A stretch of 64,000 nt of DNA from Priestia megaterium (GTDB lineage: Bacteria > Bacillota > Bacilli > Bacillales > Bacillaceae_H), in NCBI RefSeq assembly GCF_023824195.1, contig NZ_CP085442.1, forward strand, positions 310,001 to 374,000, written 5' to 3'. Positions 7,550 to 16,279 of the stretch are shown here, one piece after another. The first letter of the stretch is position 1; each line of letters starts with the position of its first letter. Under the pieces are notes generated by a model. The model worked only from the letters and a program-made list of their open reading frames with translations, had not been told where the DNA came from and did not search any database. The position numbers and the translations under genes are program-made.

Positions 7550-9004
7550 TTGGAGCAATTTGTATCGAGTTTGAATAATGTACTATGGAGCACACCTGTT
7601 ATTTATGGGTGTCTTGCGATTGGCCTGTTTTTCTCAATTTTAACGAGGTTTTTGCAGGTGAGGCACTTAAAAGACATGGTCATGCTGATGTTTCAAGGTA
7701 AAAGCTCAGAAGCAGGAGTTTCTTCCTTCCAAGCATTGTCTTTAGCACTATCGGGACGAGTTGGAACAGGAAACATCGCTGGAGTTGCGACAGCTATCGC
7801 TTTTGGAGGTCCAGGGGCTGTATTTTGGATGTGGGCAGTTGCCTTTATTGGTGCTTCTAGTGCATTCATCGAATCAACACTTGCTCAAATTTATAAAGTT
7901 AAGCAAGATGGTCAATATCGAGGTGGTCCAGCGTACTACATTGAAAAAGGAACAGGTATGAAATGGTATGGCATTTTATTTGCTCTTGCAGCACTGGTTG
8001 CGATGAGTATTTTAATGCCCGGTGTTCAATCTAACTCCATTGCGCTTGGCATCGACAATGCATTTGGCGTTAGTCCAACGGTTACAGCAGTAGGATTAGT
8101 TATTATTCTTGCTTTTATTATTTTTGGAGGCGTTAAGCGTATTGCAGGTGTGGCTCAATTCGTTGTCCCTTTTATGGCACTTGGGTATATTATTTTAGCT
8201 CTTATCATTATTGCCATGAATATTTCAGAGTTGCCGGGAGTTATCGCTCTTATTTTTAAAAGTGCTTTTGCATTAGATTCTGCTTTTGGAGGAATTGTTG
8301 GTTTAGCTGTTTCTTGGGGAGTTAAGCGCGGTATTTATTCAAACGAAGCAGGACAAGGAACAGGTGCGCACGCAGCAGCTGCAGCAGAAGTTTCACATCC
8401 AGTGAAACAAGGCCTTGTACAAGCTTTTTCGGTTTATATCGATACATTGTTCGTTTGTTCAGCGACAGCGTTTATGATTTTATTTACAGGCATGTACAAT
8501 ACGGAAGGACCAGGCGGTTCATTTATTATTTCAAATTTACCGGGTGTAGAAGCAGGACCTGGATTTACACAAGCTGCTATTGAAACAGTGTTGCCAGGGT
8601 TCGGAGCTGGCTTCGTGGCAGTTGCGCTCTTCTTCTTCGCATTTACAACGATTATGGCTTATTATTACATAGCCGAAACAAATATTGCTTATCTAACTCG
8701 CGGAAAGAACGGAAAGTGGGCTATGTTTGCATTAAAGCTTGTCCTTCTCGGAGCTACGTTCTACGGGTCAGTTAAACAAGCATCACTAGCTTGGGCGCTA
8801 GGTGATGTGGGGCTTGGTATAATGGTATGGCTAAATTTAATTGCTATCTTAATTTTAGCTAAGCCTGCATTAGTCGCATTAAAAGACTATGAAGCTCAGA
8901 AAAAACAAGGAGTAGATCCTGTATTTGATCCTGTTAAACTGGGAATTAAAAATGCAGACTACTGGGAGAAAGAATATAAGAAAGATGAGTCACAGGTTTC
9001 GTAA
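7550..9004 (+). CDS. Sodium:alanine/glycine symporter (AGCS family, AlsT-like)
   Basis: A 484-residue membrane transporter with about ten hydrophobic segments. The AGCS signature around residues 265-290 is clear: GIYSNEAGQGTGAHAAAAAE. Members import alanine, glycine or glutamine with Na+; the exact amino acid cannot be read from sequence. Start set at TTG 7550, 6 bases after AAGGGGG; an in-frame ATG at 7526 lacks a ribosome site. A well-formed sigma-A promoter lies just upstream and a perfect hairpin terminator downstream, so it is a single-gene unit. Confidence 0.9.
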   Translation: MEQFVSSLNNVLWSTPVIYGCLAIGLFFSILTRFLQVRHLKDMVMLMFQGKSSEAGVSSFQALSLALSGRVGTGNIAGVATAIAFGGPGAVFWMWAVAFIGASSAFIESTLAQIYKVKQDGQYRGGPAYYIEKGTGMKWYGILFALAALVAMSILMPGVQSNSIALGIDNAFGVSPTVTAVGLVIILAFIIFGGVKRIAGVAQFVVPFMALGYIILALIIIAMNISELPGVIALIFKSAFALDSAFGGIVGLAVSWGVKRGIYSNEAGQGTGAHAAAAAEVSHPVKQGLVQAFSVYIDTLFVCSATAFMILFTGMYNTEGPGGSFIISNLPGVEAGPGFTQAAIETVLPGFGAGFVAVALFFFAFTTIMAYYYIAETNIAYLTRGKNGKWAMFALKLVLLGATFYGSVKQASLAWALGDVGLGIMVWLNLIAILILAKPALVALKDYEAQKKQGVDPVFDPVKLGIKNADYWEKEYKKDESQVS

Positions 9005-9006
9005 AC

Positions 9007-9038
9007 AAGAAAATCCTCACATATGTGAGGATTTTCTT
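9007..9038. terminator. Bidirectional terminator
   Basis: Perfect 16-base arms AAGAAAATCCTCACAT and complement with T runs on both strands, between convergent genes. Confidence 0.9.
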
Positions 9039-10081
9039 ATGAAGAAAGCGAGACAGGCGAATTGTTTAAGTTATAGCGCTCCTTCAAATGATGAATACGT
9101 TGTAGCTCTTCAAGCAGATGGTGAATTGCAAGCAGTTCGTACAGCATTGTCGTCTCTGTTGAAAAAGGCTGATCCACTTTGTTTTCTTCGTACTTATGTG
9201 ACCAAAACCTTTGTTTTAAAGCTAAAATAAGCGTTTGATGCTGAAAAGAGCTTTTATATTGTTCACTTTGTAAGGCGTTATGAAAGGAAGTGAATGTATC
9301 CCAGATTACTTGATGCTTTGCACTTTGGAGCTGATGAGCAGGCAAATAAATCAAATTACCAATATGGTAGACAAGCTGCCTCATAAGAGAAAGTTTCTTA
9401 TATTCATAGTGGAATTTTCTCATAGCTGTACGCGTGAAATGATGAAACTTCCATTCTTTTCGCTGATACTCACAAAGCTTCAATTTCAGCGGAAAGCTGC
9501 TGAAATTGAAGCTTTGTTTGTTTATGACAAGCATGTACTTGGGAAAGTTCGCTTCCTCTTTGCTGTAAAACGCTGCTCATTTGTTTTGAGAGATTTTGAA
9601 TTTTCCTCGTAATAATCGGTGTATAATTAGGAGGAAGAACGATGATGTTCACAAGTGAAGAAGTAAGCAGTCCAATACTCGTGGTCGCTAGGCGAATTAA
9701 AAACGATATGAAATAATGGTCGTGCACAATCGTCAGCATAGCCACTCCTGTTAGCGTGGCAACGAGTGTTCCTGCATGTAAACGCAGTTTATAACAGGAT
9801 ATAATGGTAGAAACAGCAACAAGCATATAGGTAAGCGGCGTTACGCCTAAAAGAAATGTGTAAAGCATAGCAAAAGCAGCTCCGATTGCTGAAGCAGGAA
9901 AGCGGATGAACGCTTTTTTGATAGAATCGGCAGCGGTTGGTTCAATCGTAACAATAGCTGTAATAACAGCGAGCATATACGGCCAGCCAATAGAATGGCA
10001 AATGAGTGCAGTCAAAAAAACGGCAATGCCTGTTTTAATAATACGACCGCCTAAAAAATTAAATTTTTTTATGTAAATCAT
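9037..10081 (-). pseudogene. Aromatic acid exporter family (YgaE-like), frameshifted
   Basis: The N-terminal part (10081 down to about 9475) encodes about 200 residues with an initial run of hydrophobic segments typical of ArAE/FUSC-type exporters, ending in SAEIEAL and a stop. The C-terminal soluble half continues in another frame (KLCEYQRKEWKFHHF onward) down to 9037. Together they give the usual length of about 345 residues, so the gene is split by a one-base shift near 9475. The shift falls exactly at the end of a perfect 18-base inverted repeat (9473-9516). Either the gene is broken, or the sequence has an error at a difficult hairpin. The start ATG at 10081 has a GAAGG ribosome site. 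Confidence 0.75.
9473..9516. repeat. Perfect 18-base inverted repeat at the frameshift site
   Basis: CAAAGCTTCAATTTCAGC and its exact reverse complement are separated by 8 bases, inside a coding region. The point where the exporter frame is lost lies at one foot of the hairpin. Confidence 0.9.
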
Positions 10082-10225
10082 TATGCATACCTTCTTTAAA
10101 ACAGTTAGTAGTTTAATTATAAGGCATATTAAGGTGATAGGAAAACACGTCTTAAAAACTAGCTTTTAAAAAAACGAATAAATATACTATAATTTGTTTA
10201 AATATTTAAAAGGGGAGTACAACTA

Positions 10226-11392
10226 ATGAAACAATTAATAAATGAAACAATTAATAAATTACAGGATACATTTTATGATGTAAGCAAATATATTGGACAA
10301 AACCCTGAGCTTGGTCACGAAGAATTCAAAGCGTGCAAAGCATTAACGGATGTTTTAAAAGAACAAGGGTTCACGGTTGAAATTGGTACATGCAACTTGC
10401 CAACGGCTTTTACCGCTGTTTACGACAGTCAAAAGCCAGGTCCATCGATTGGATTTATGGCTGAGTACGATGCTCTGCCGGATCTCGGACATGCATGCGG
10501 ACATAACTTAATTGGCACCATGTCGATCGCAGCTGGTATTGGTCTTAGTAAAGCAGTCGCAGAAACAGGCGGTAAAATATACGTATACGGCACGCCTGCA
10601 GAGGAAACACGAGGCGGCAAAGTAACGATGGCTGAACAAGGCATTTTTAATGATTTAGACGTAGCTATGATGGTACATCCTTATTACTGTCACCAAAAAA
10701 GCGGGCGTTCTCTTGCGATGGATGCCATTCAGTTTGAGTTCTTCGGAAAATCCGCGCACGCAGCCGCTGCCCCTCATGAAGGAATCAATGCGTTAGACGG
10801 CGTATTACAAACTTTCAACAGCATTAATGCGCTTCGTCAGCATGTGAAGCCGGATGTCCGCATTCATGGAGTGATTACAGAGGGAGGCAAGGCGGCCAAC
10901 GTTGTGCCTGATTATGCAGTAGCACAATTTTATGTCCGCGCTTCAACTCGTGCATATGTAGATGAAGTGACAGATAAGGTGAAGGCATGTGCAAACGGCG
11001 CTGCTCTAGCAACTGGAGCAAAATTAAAAATCTCAAACTATGAATTTTCTTATGATGATATGCAAACGAATCAAACATTATCCGACGTCTATACAAAAAA
11101 TCTAATCTCATTAGGAGTGAGCGAGCAAAGCATTACAGAAGACCAAGGCGATCATGGATCTCTAGATATGGGGAATGTAAGCCAGGTTGTCCCGGCTATT
11201 CATCCGTATATTCAAATTTGTGATGATTATTTTGTTTGTCATACGCACGAATTTAGAGAAGCAGCTTTAAGTGAGCAAGGAAGAGAAGCAATGATACTCG
11301 GGGCACAAACAATGGCATTAACAGGGTATGACGTATTAACAAATCAAACGTTGCTCCAAAAAATCAAAGAAGAATTTAATGCTACAAAGTAA
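10226..11392 (+). CDS. M20D-family amidohydrolase (AbgB/aminoacylase-like)
   Basis: A 388-residue metallohydrolase of the M20D group. Visible motifs are NPELGHEEFKA at the N-terminus, EYDALPDLGHACGHN (metal ligands including the CGHN His characteristic of M20D), a TPAEE catalytic Glu region, and the lid domain GKSAHAAAAPHEG. These enzymes remove acyl or aryl groups from amino acids or cleave p-aminobenzoyl-glutamate-like amides; the substrate here is not known. The ATG follows AAAAGGGGAG. It differs from the other M20 gene at 2922 in subfamily. The transcript probably ends in the long hairpin at 11408-11455. Confidence 0.87.
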   Translation: MKQLINETINKLQDTFYDVSKYIGQNPELGHEEFKACKALTDVLKEQGFTVEIGTCNLPTAFTAVYDSQKPGPSIGFMAEYDALPDLGHACGHNLIGTMSIAAGIGLSKAVAETGGKIYVYGTPAEETRGGKVTMAEQGIFNDLDVAMMVHPYYCHQKSGRSLAMDAIQFEFFGKSAHAAAAPHEGINALDGVLQTFNSINALRQHVKPDVRIHGVITEGGKAANVVPDYAVAQFYVRASTRAYVDEVTDKVKACANGAALATGAKLKISNYEFSYDDMQTNQTLSDVYTKNLISLGVSEQSITEDQGDHGSLDMGNVSQVVPAIHPYIQICDDYFVCHTHEFREAALSEQGREAMILGAQTMALTGYDVLTNQTLLQKIKEEFNATK

Positions 11393-11407
11393 GAGATAAT
11401 GATAAAA

Positions 11408-11455
11408 CCATACTAAATAATACGCTTGCAGTCGCAAGCGTATTATTTAGTATGG
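11408..11455. repeat. Perfect 22-base inverted repeat between convergent genes
   Basis: CCATACTAAATAATACGCTTGC and its exact complement flank a 4-base loop (AGTC). No T run follows on either strand. It includes the stop codon and last codons of the ferritin-like gene at 11447. It probably acts as a terminator or mRNA 3'-end stabiliser, but it is longer than the usual terminator. Confidence 0.85.
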
Positions 11456-11902
11456 GGAGTGAGACTGAATGGTTCGAAAAATTTGACCGTGGCGCTGTTC
11501 ATCGCTCGCAGCTCGAACAATGCGGCTTTGAATCCGAGCATTTGTGATTCTTCTAGCGATTGATTGATAAAATGGAACGGTTTCTACTTCATCTTTAATG
11601 GATTCAGAGACCCCTTCTTGAAAAGTATTTGGCAGTTTTATGTTTAATGAAATTTGTGGGTAGCTGCCTGATAAATCATAATAGGCTTTAGAAAACCAGT
11701 CAAAGTGTTTAATTTCATCCTGCCGAATACCTAATATAGCTTGTTGAAATTGATTATTAGGAGCCAGCTCTGCTAGGCGTGTATAGTAGTGAATAGCGGA
11801 AAACTCATCGTTTACGGCTTTGTTTATATCTCTTAGAACCTGTTCGTCTAGTCTTGTATCATCTTCCCAATATTCTTCATGCCGGGAGTAAAATTCATAC
11901 AT
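11447..11902 (-). CDS. Ferritin-like domain protein (YhjR-like)
   Basis: A 151-residue all-helical protein. Diiron-type ligand motifs are visible: NDEFSAIHYYTRLA (Glu then His region), RQDEIKHFDWF (E..H), a second Glu in KDEVETVPFYQ, and ASDEQRHGQIF (E..H). This is the pattern of ferritin-like/rubrerythrin-fold proteins that use a carboxylate-bridged diiron centre. Its role may be peroxide reduction or iron handling, which cannot be settled. The start at 11902 is chosen because AGGAGG lies 9 bases upstream; an in-frame ATG at 11920 would place that site inside the gene. Divergent from corA. Confidence 0.75.
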   Translation of the reverse strand: MYEFYSRHEEYWEDDTRLDEQVLRDINKAVNDEFSAIHYYTRLAELAPNNQFQQAILGIRQDEIKHFDWFSKAYYDLSGSYPQISLNIKLPNTFQEGVSESIKDEVETVPFYQSIARRITNARIQSRIVRAASDEQRHGQIFRTIQSHSPY

Positions 11903-12053
11903 ATGGATATACCTCCTCACCGTTTTGTTCTCTTGTCATCACCATCATCGTATGTATAAACAAGAAAAGGCGTACATTAAAAGAAAAAAGTTTAACAAAA
12001 TAGTAAAAAGGGTATGTGCAGAGAATAGTATCAAAAAAGACAGAGGTTATCTT

Positions 12054-13019
12054 ATGATTAAAATTGTAGCTAAAACCAAAGAAGGAGCTATTAAAGAAAT
12101 AGAAATGAATGAGATTCGTTCAAGCCATGACTTTCAATGGTATTGGGTTGATTTTTACAATCCCACCGAGGAAGAAAAAAAGCAGCTTGAACAATTCAAT
12201 TTTCATCCCTTAGCAGTTGAGGACTGTTTAAATCAAGGTCAGCGGGCTAAATTTGAGTTGTATGATGAGCATTATTTTTTAGTCTATTATGCACTTCATA
12301 AAGAAGAGCTTGAGCACTTAGAAGTATCTGCGTTTGTAGGGGATAACTTTTTAGTCACTTACCATATGGATAAGCTAACGAGCGTGGCTAGGGTGTGGGA
12401 GCTTATCAAAAAAGACCCTGAGGCTACCGAAGATGGAACATGGGATATCATGTATGAACTCTTAGATCATACCGTTGATGAATATTTCCCTGTGCTTTAT
12501 AAATTTGAAGATCACATAGACGACATTGAAGACAATGCAAAAGACGAACCTATGGATGAATTAATGAGGCAGCTTTATGATATCCGAAGTGATTTGTCAC
12601 GAATGCGCCGCATTTTAAACCCCATGAGAGATTTAATGTATCGTATTATGTCAACTAATGCGTTAAAAGCAAAAGAGCAGGTTCGCTATTTTAATGATAT
12701 TTATGACCATTTATTAAATATGATTGAAATTATGCAAGCAAGCAGGGATTTGTCAAATGACATCCGAGAAAGTTTTATGTCCATTAACTCGGATCGTATG
12801 AATTCAATTATGTTTACGCTAACGCTTATGTCAGCTATTTTCTTACCGTTGACGTTTATTGCTGGCCTCTATGGCATGAACTTTTCATATATGCCGGAAC
12901 TGACGGGGAAATATAATTATTTTATTGTACTGGGCATTATGATTGGGCTTGTAGGCGTAATGGTCTTTGCCTTTTATAAAATGGGATGGTTCAAATACCG
13001 AAAAGGACCTAAACTATAA
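12054..13019 (+). CDS. corA: CorA-family magnesium/divalent cation channel
   Basis: A 321-residue protein: a cytosolic N-terminal domain, a long helix, and two membrane segments at the C-terminus. The diagnostic GMN triad is present as LYGMNF near residue 273 at the end of the first membrane segment. It forms a pentameric Mg2+ channel in the family, gated by Mg2+ bound to the acidic cytosolic domain. The start ATG 12054 follows AGAGGT and gives the usual family length; the frame upstream encodes unlikely basic residues. It is close in size to B. subtilis YfjQ. Single-gene unit ending at a good terminator. Confidence 0.92.
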   Translation: MIKIVAKTKEGAIKEIEMNEIRSSHDFQWYWVDFYNPTEEEKKQLEQFNFHPLAVEDCLNQGQRAKFELYDEHYFLVYYALHKEELEHLEVSAFVGDNFLVTYHMDKLTSVARVWELIKKDPEATEDGTWDIMYELLDHTVDEYFPVLYKFEDHIDDIEDNAKDEPMDELMRQLYDIRSDLSRMRRILNPMRDLMYRIMSTNALKAKEQVRYFNDIYDHLLNMIEIMQASRDLSNDIRESFMSINSDRMNSIMFTLTLMSAIFLPLTFIAGLYGMNFSYMPELTGKYNYFIVLGIMIGLVGVMVFAFYKMGWFKYRKGPKL

Positions 13020-13083
13020 AGTAGATTGTTAACCTTCCTGTATAAATGTTAATCAACTCAGTAAAAATGAAATTAAATAAGCG

Positions 13084-13115
13084 AAGATCTTATCTGGCTC
13101 TAGATAAGATCTTTT
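13084..13115 (+). terminator. Intrinsic terminator after corA
   Basis: AAGATCTTATCT-6 bases-AGATAAGATCTTTTT. Confidence 0.85.
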
Positions 13116-13158
13116 TCTTGTGCTATAAACAAGAAAAGCAGGGAAGCGAGGGAAGAAT

Positions 13159-14760
13159 GTGAAACACGGAAGAATGGGGCTGCGAAGCATCACGGTGCTG
13201 CTTGTATGCATGGTGGTGATTCTATCACTATTGTTAACTGATTTATTAGTTAGCAGTTCAATTGGAAAAAATATTCGAGATCAACAGGCTGAAAAAGCTC
13301 GGACTATTGCTACGATTATTTCAGAATCAACGAACGTGAAAGAAGGACTAGAGACAAAAACACCTCAGTCAATTCAAGAATTTACTAAACGAATTCGTGA
13401 AAAATCAAGCGTCTTGTTTATCGTTGTTATGGATATGAATGGAATTCGCCAATCTCATCCAGATCCTAAAAAGATAGGAAAGAGGTTTGCCGGAGGCGAT
13501 GAGCAAAAATCATTGCACGGGAAATCTTATGTATCTGTATCAAAAGGAACGCTTGATAAATCTCTGCGCGCTTTTGCACCTATTTATAATGAAAAAAATC
13601 AACAAATTGGCGCAGTAGCTGTGGGGATTTCTTTGAATAATGTAAATGAAGCAATTAGAGATGGGCATCGTCGAATTGTTTTAGGTTCATTAATTGGTTT
13701 ACTTGTAGGCGTTCTTGGTGCTATTTTATTAGCGAATTACATAAAGAAAATTTTATTTGGCTTGGAACCTTCTGAAATTGCTAAAATTCTAGAAGAGAGA
13801 AGCACCATGCTGCAGTCGGTTCGTGAAGGAGTGATAGCTGTTGATAAAGAAGGTAATATTACACTTGCTAATCGCTCTGCACGTCGATTATTTGTTAAAG
13901 CAGGATTAGCACCAGAGCCAATCGGTTTGTCTATTCGAGAATATATGCCCACCTCCAGGTTGGACGACGTTTTGTCTACGGGGGAATCTCATTATGATGA
14001 AGAGCAAGTCATAAATGGAGTAGCCATTGTGGTTAATAGGGTTCCGCTAGTAGTAAACGAAGAGATTGTAGGGGCACTTTCTACGTTTCGGGATAAAACA
14101 GAAGTTAATATCTTAGCAGAACAGCTAACAGGTGTTAAAATGTATGTGGAAGCGCTTCGAGCACAATCGCATGAATTTATGAATAAACTTCATGTGATTT
14201 TAGGAATGGTGCAGATGAATTATTATGATGAGCTAAAAACGTATATTCATCAGCTTGTTAATCACCGTGTCGATGAATCTAGTTCAGTGACTAAATCTAT
14301 TAAAGATCATGCGTTGGCAGGGTTTCTCATGGGTAAAATGAGTTATGCTAGAGAGGAAAGCGTAGAACTGACGTTTTCCGCTGATGAAGTTATTCCAGAA
14401 CCTTCAGATCCACACGTTACTCATCATCTCATTACCATTATTGGAAATTTAATTGATAATGCAATTGATTCAGTTTGTCATCAAGCCGCTAAAAAAGTGT
14501 CTGTTATGCTTGTGTATAAAAACAATAAACTTACGATTCAAGTCACGGATACAGGCTGCGGCATTCCTTCCGATACAATGAATCAGATTTTCAAGAAAGG
14601 CTTTTCTACAAAAGGAACGAGCAGAGGGTTTGGGCTGCATTTAGTGAAGCAAACGATTGATGAACTAGGTGGCCAAATCGTCATTGACTCATTTATAAAT
14701 AGCGGTACCACATTCTATATTGATATTCCGTACGAAACAAGGAGAGATCAAGTTGATTAA
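13159..14760 (+). CDS. CitA/DcuS-family sensor histidine kinase
   Basis: A 533-residue membrane kinase. Order seen: N-terminal membrane segment (about 10-30), extracytoplasmic sensor domain (about 35-170) of the single-Cache type found in citrate/C4-dicarboxylate sensors, second membrane segment (about 175-195), a PAS domain, the SPOB-like phosphoacceptor helix with ALRAQSHEFMNKLHV, and a HATPase domain with NLIDNAIDS and DTGCGI motifs. Length equals that of B. subtilis MaeK (YufL), a malate sensor, but DctS and CitS are close relatives and the ligand is unclear. GTG start after GAGGGAAG. It overlaps its response regulator by 8 bases. No carboxylate transporter gene is adjacent, unlike usual loci. 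Confidence 0.88.
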   Translation: MKHGRMGLRSITVLLVCMVVILSLLLTDLLVSSSIGKNIRDQQAEKARTIATIISESTNVKEGLETKTPQSIQEFTKRIREKSSVLFIVVMDMNGIRQSHPDPKKIGKRFAGGDEQKSLHGKSYVSVSKGTLDKSLRAFAPIYNEKNQQIGAVAVGISLNNVNEAIRDGHRRIVLGSLIGLLVGVLGAILLANYIKKILFGLEPSEIAKILEERSTMLQSVREGVIAVDKEGNITLANRSARRLFVKAGLAPEPIGLSIREYMPTSRLDDVLSTGESHYDEEQVINGVAIVVNRVPLVVNEEIVGALSTFRDKTEVNILAEQLTGVKMYVEALRAQSHEFMNKLHVILGMVQMNYYDELKTYIHQLVNHRVDESSSVTKSIKDHALAGFLMGKMSYAREESVELTFSADEVIPEPSDPHVTHHLITIIGNLIDNAIDSVCHQAAKKVSVMLVYKNNKLTIQVTDTGCGIPSDTMNQIFKKGFSTKGTSRGFGLHLVKQTIDELGGQIVIDSFINSGTTFYIDIPYETRRDQVD

Positions 14761-15478
14761 AGTATTAATTGTTGAAGATGACCCAATGGTTGCTCAGTTT
14801 AATCAAAAGTACATTGAAGAGATAGAGGGGTTTACAGTGGTCGCTGTTGCTCATTCGGGTCATGAAGCCTTGGTGAAGGTAAATGAATATCAAGTTGATT
14901 TAGTGCTGCTTGATATCTTTATGCCTGGGCAAAATGGTTTGAGAGTTTTACAAGAGATTCGAACAAAACAAGAGGAAATAGATGTCATTTTTATCACCGC
15001 TGCTTCGGATGCCCAAACAATTCAGCAAGCTTTACGCTACGGAGCGATTGATTATTTGATTAAGCCTTTTACATTTGAACGCTTTTATCAAGCACTTTCA
15101 GCTTATAAACAAACATTTCGTACGTTAAAACAGCAACCTCAGCTTAATCAACAGGAATTAGACGGGCTGCTGTCTAATAAAAAAATAAAAGAAGCTCCGA
15201 TAGAGCCGTTGCCTAAGGGTTTAACGACAGGAACATTAGAAGTTATCGTAGAAGCCATTGAGCATCTTAAAGATCACCCTTTTTCGACCGATGATGTCGC
15301 TGAAAAAACGGGAATTTCAAGAGTGTCTATTCGAAAATATTTAAAATTTCTAACAGATATAGGTCTTCTTGGGGAAAGAATGACTTACGGCACAATAGGA
15401 CGTCCTGTGTATGCGTACTTATACAATGAACAAAACCGTCACTTGCTGCATCACTACCTCGTTGACTTTGAAAAATAA
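14753..15478 (+). CDS. CitB/DcuR-family response regulator
   Basis: A 241-residue regulator. The receiver domain (1-125) has the acidic pocket EDD, the phosphoacceptor Asp in LVLLDIFMPG, the switch Thr (FITAAS) and Lys (LIKPF). The C-terminal half contains a helix-turn-helix (FSTDDVAEKTGISRVSIRKY), the type used by CitT/MaeR/DctR regulators. TTG 14753 is chosen as start: GGAGAG lies 6 bases upstream and the codon overlaps the kinase stop, giving translational coupling. It would activate dicarboxylate or citrate uptake genes located elsewhere (inference from family). Confidence 0.88.
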   Translation: MIKVLIVEDDPMVAQFNQKYIEEIEGFTVVAVAHSGHEALVKVNEYQVDLVLLDIFMPGQNGLRVLQEIRTKQEEIDVIFITAASDAQTIQQALRYGAIDYLIKPFTFERFYQALSAYKQTFRTLKQQPQLNQQELDGLLSNKKIKEAPIEPLPKGLTTGTLEVIVEAIEHLKDHPFSTDDVAEKTGISRVSIRKYLKFLTDIGLLGERMTYGTIGRPVYAYLYNEQNRHLLHHYLVDFEK

Positions 15479-15619
15479 AGAGATTGACCTGTCAGAGACG
15501 TCCGGTGCTATTTTGTCGGTGTGAGAATATTTTACTGTAGAGTGCCGGTGAGTTAAGTGGTATGGTTGATAATAACAAAGGAAAAAAACAAGTCATTTGA
15601 CTGAAAAAGAGGTGGTTTC

Positions 15620-16279
15620 TTGATTGAAAGCATAGAACGCTTGACTGAATTACTGTTATCAGGGAATCAAGATGAAGCTTGGAATATTGTGTGGGAAAAA
15701 AGACAGCAGGGTTTCGATACATTTTATATTTTTCAGCAATTCATTTCAGTGTCAATGGCTCAAATCGGTATGATGTGGGAAGAAGATGAAATCTCAGTGG
15801 CTGATGAACATTTAGCTACTACTACCTGTGACTATGTTTTGTCACGCTATCAATTGTGTATAAAACAAGAAGTTATTAAAAATGAAAAAAAAGGTCTGTT
15901 TTTGTGTATAGAAAATGAACAGCATTTTTTAGGTTTAAAAATGATTTCCATTCTCTTTGAAGAGCACGGATGGCAGACGAAACTTTTAGGAGCAGATTCT
16001 CCGCTTTTACATGCAACGCACGCTGTTGAACAATGGAAACCTGATTTAGTAGGAATCTCGTTCAGTTTAACTCATCATATAGAAAAAGCAAACGAATATA
16101 TAGAAGGATTACAAAAGACAAAACATCAGCCGCTTATTTTAGTTGGAGGCCGAGTAGTTTCAAACTATAAGTTTCCTCTTGTTCAAACAAATCAAGTTCG
16201 ATTTATTGCACAGTTAGAGGAGTTGAAAGAGTTTCTTCATTATCAATCAATTAGGGGGATTAAGGTTGTCGACTATTAA
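15620..16279 (+). CDS. Stand-alone cobalamin-binding protein with CarH-type photosensor motifs
   Basis: A 219-residue soluble protein with two parts: a helical cap domain (about 1-85) and a Rossmann-like B12-binding domain (about 90-205). The cap carries W53-x9-E63-H64 (MWEEDEISVADEH), and the B12 domain carries E100-x-H102-x-x-G105 (EQHFLG), with a later GG turn (VGGRVV). These are the two signatures used to recognise CarH-type adenosylcobalamin photoreceptor modules (established knowledge); H102 would be the lower cobalt ligand. There is no MerR DNA-binding domain, so it would act through a partner. TTG start after GAGGTGG. It overlaps the PAS-STAS gene by 14 bases. Light sensing is inferred, not shown. 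Confidence 0.82.
   Translation: MIESIERLTELLLSGNQDEAWNIVWEKRQQGFDTFYIFQQFISVSMAQIGMMWEEDEISVADEHLATTTCDYVLSRYQLCIKQEVIKNEKKGLFLCIENEQHFLGLKMISILFEEHGWQTKLLGADSPLLHATHAVEQWKPDLVGISFSLTHHIEKANEYIEGLQKTKHQPLILVGGRVVSNYKFPLVQTNQVRFIAQLEELKEFLHYQSIRGIKVVDY

Noticed and set aside
9280..9612. Plus-strand open frame of 110 codons
   Set aside because: Antisense to the aromatic acid exporter remnant, whose frames show clear family sequence.
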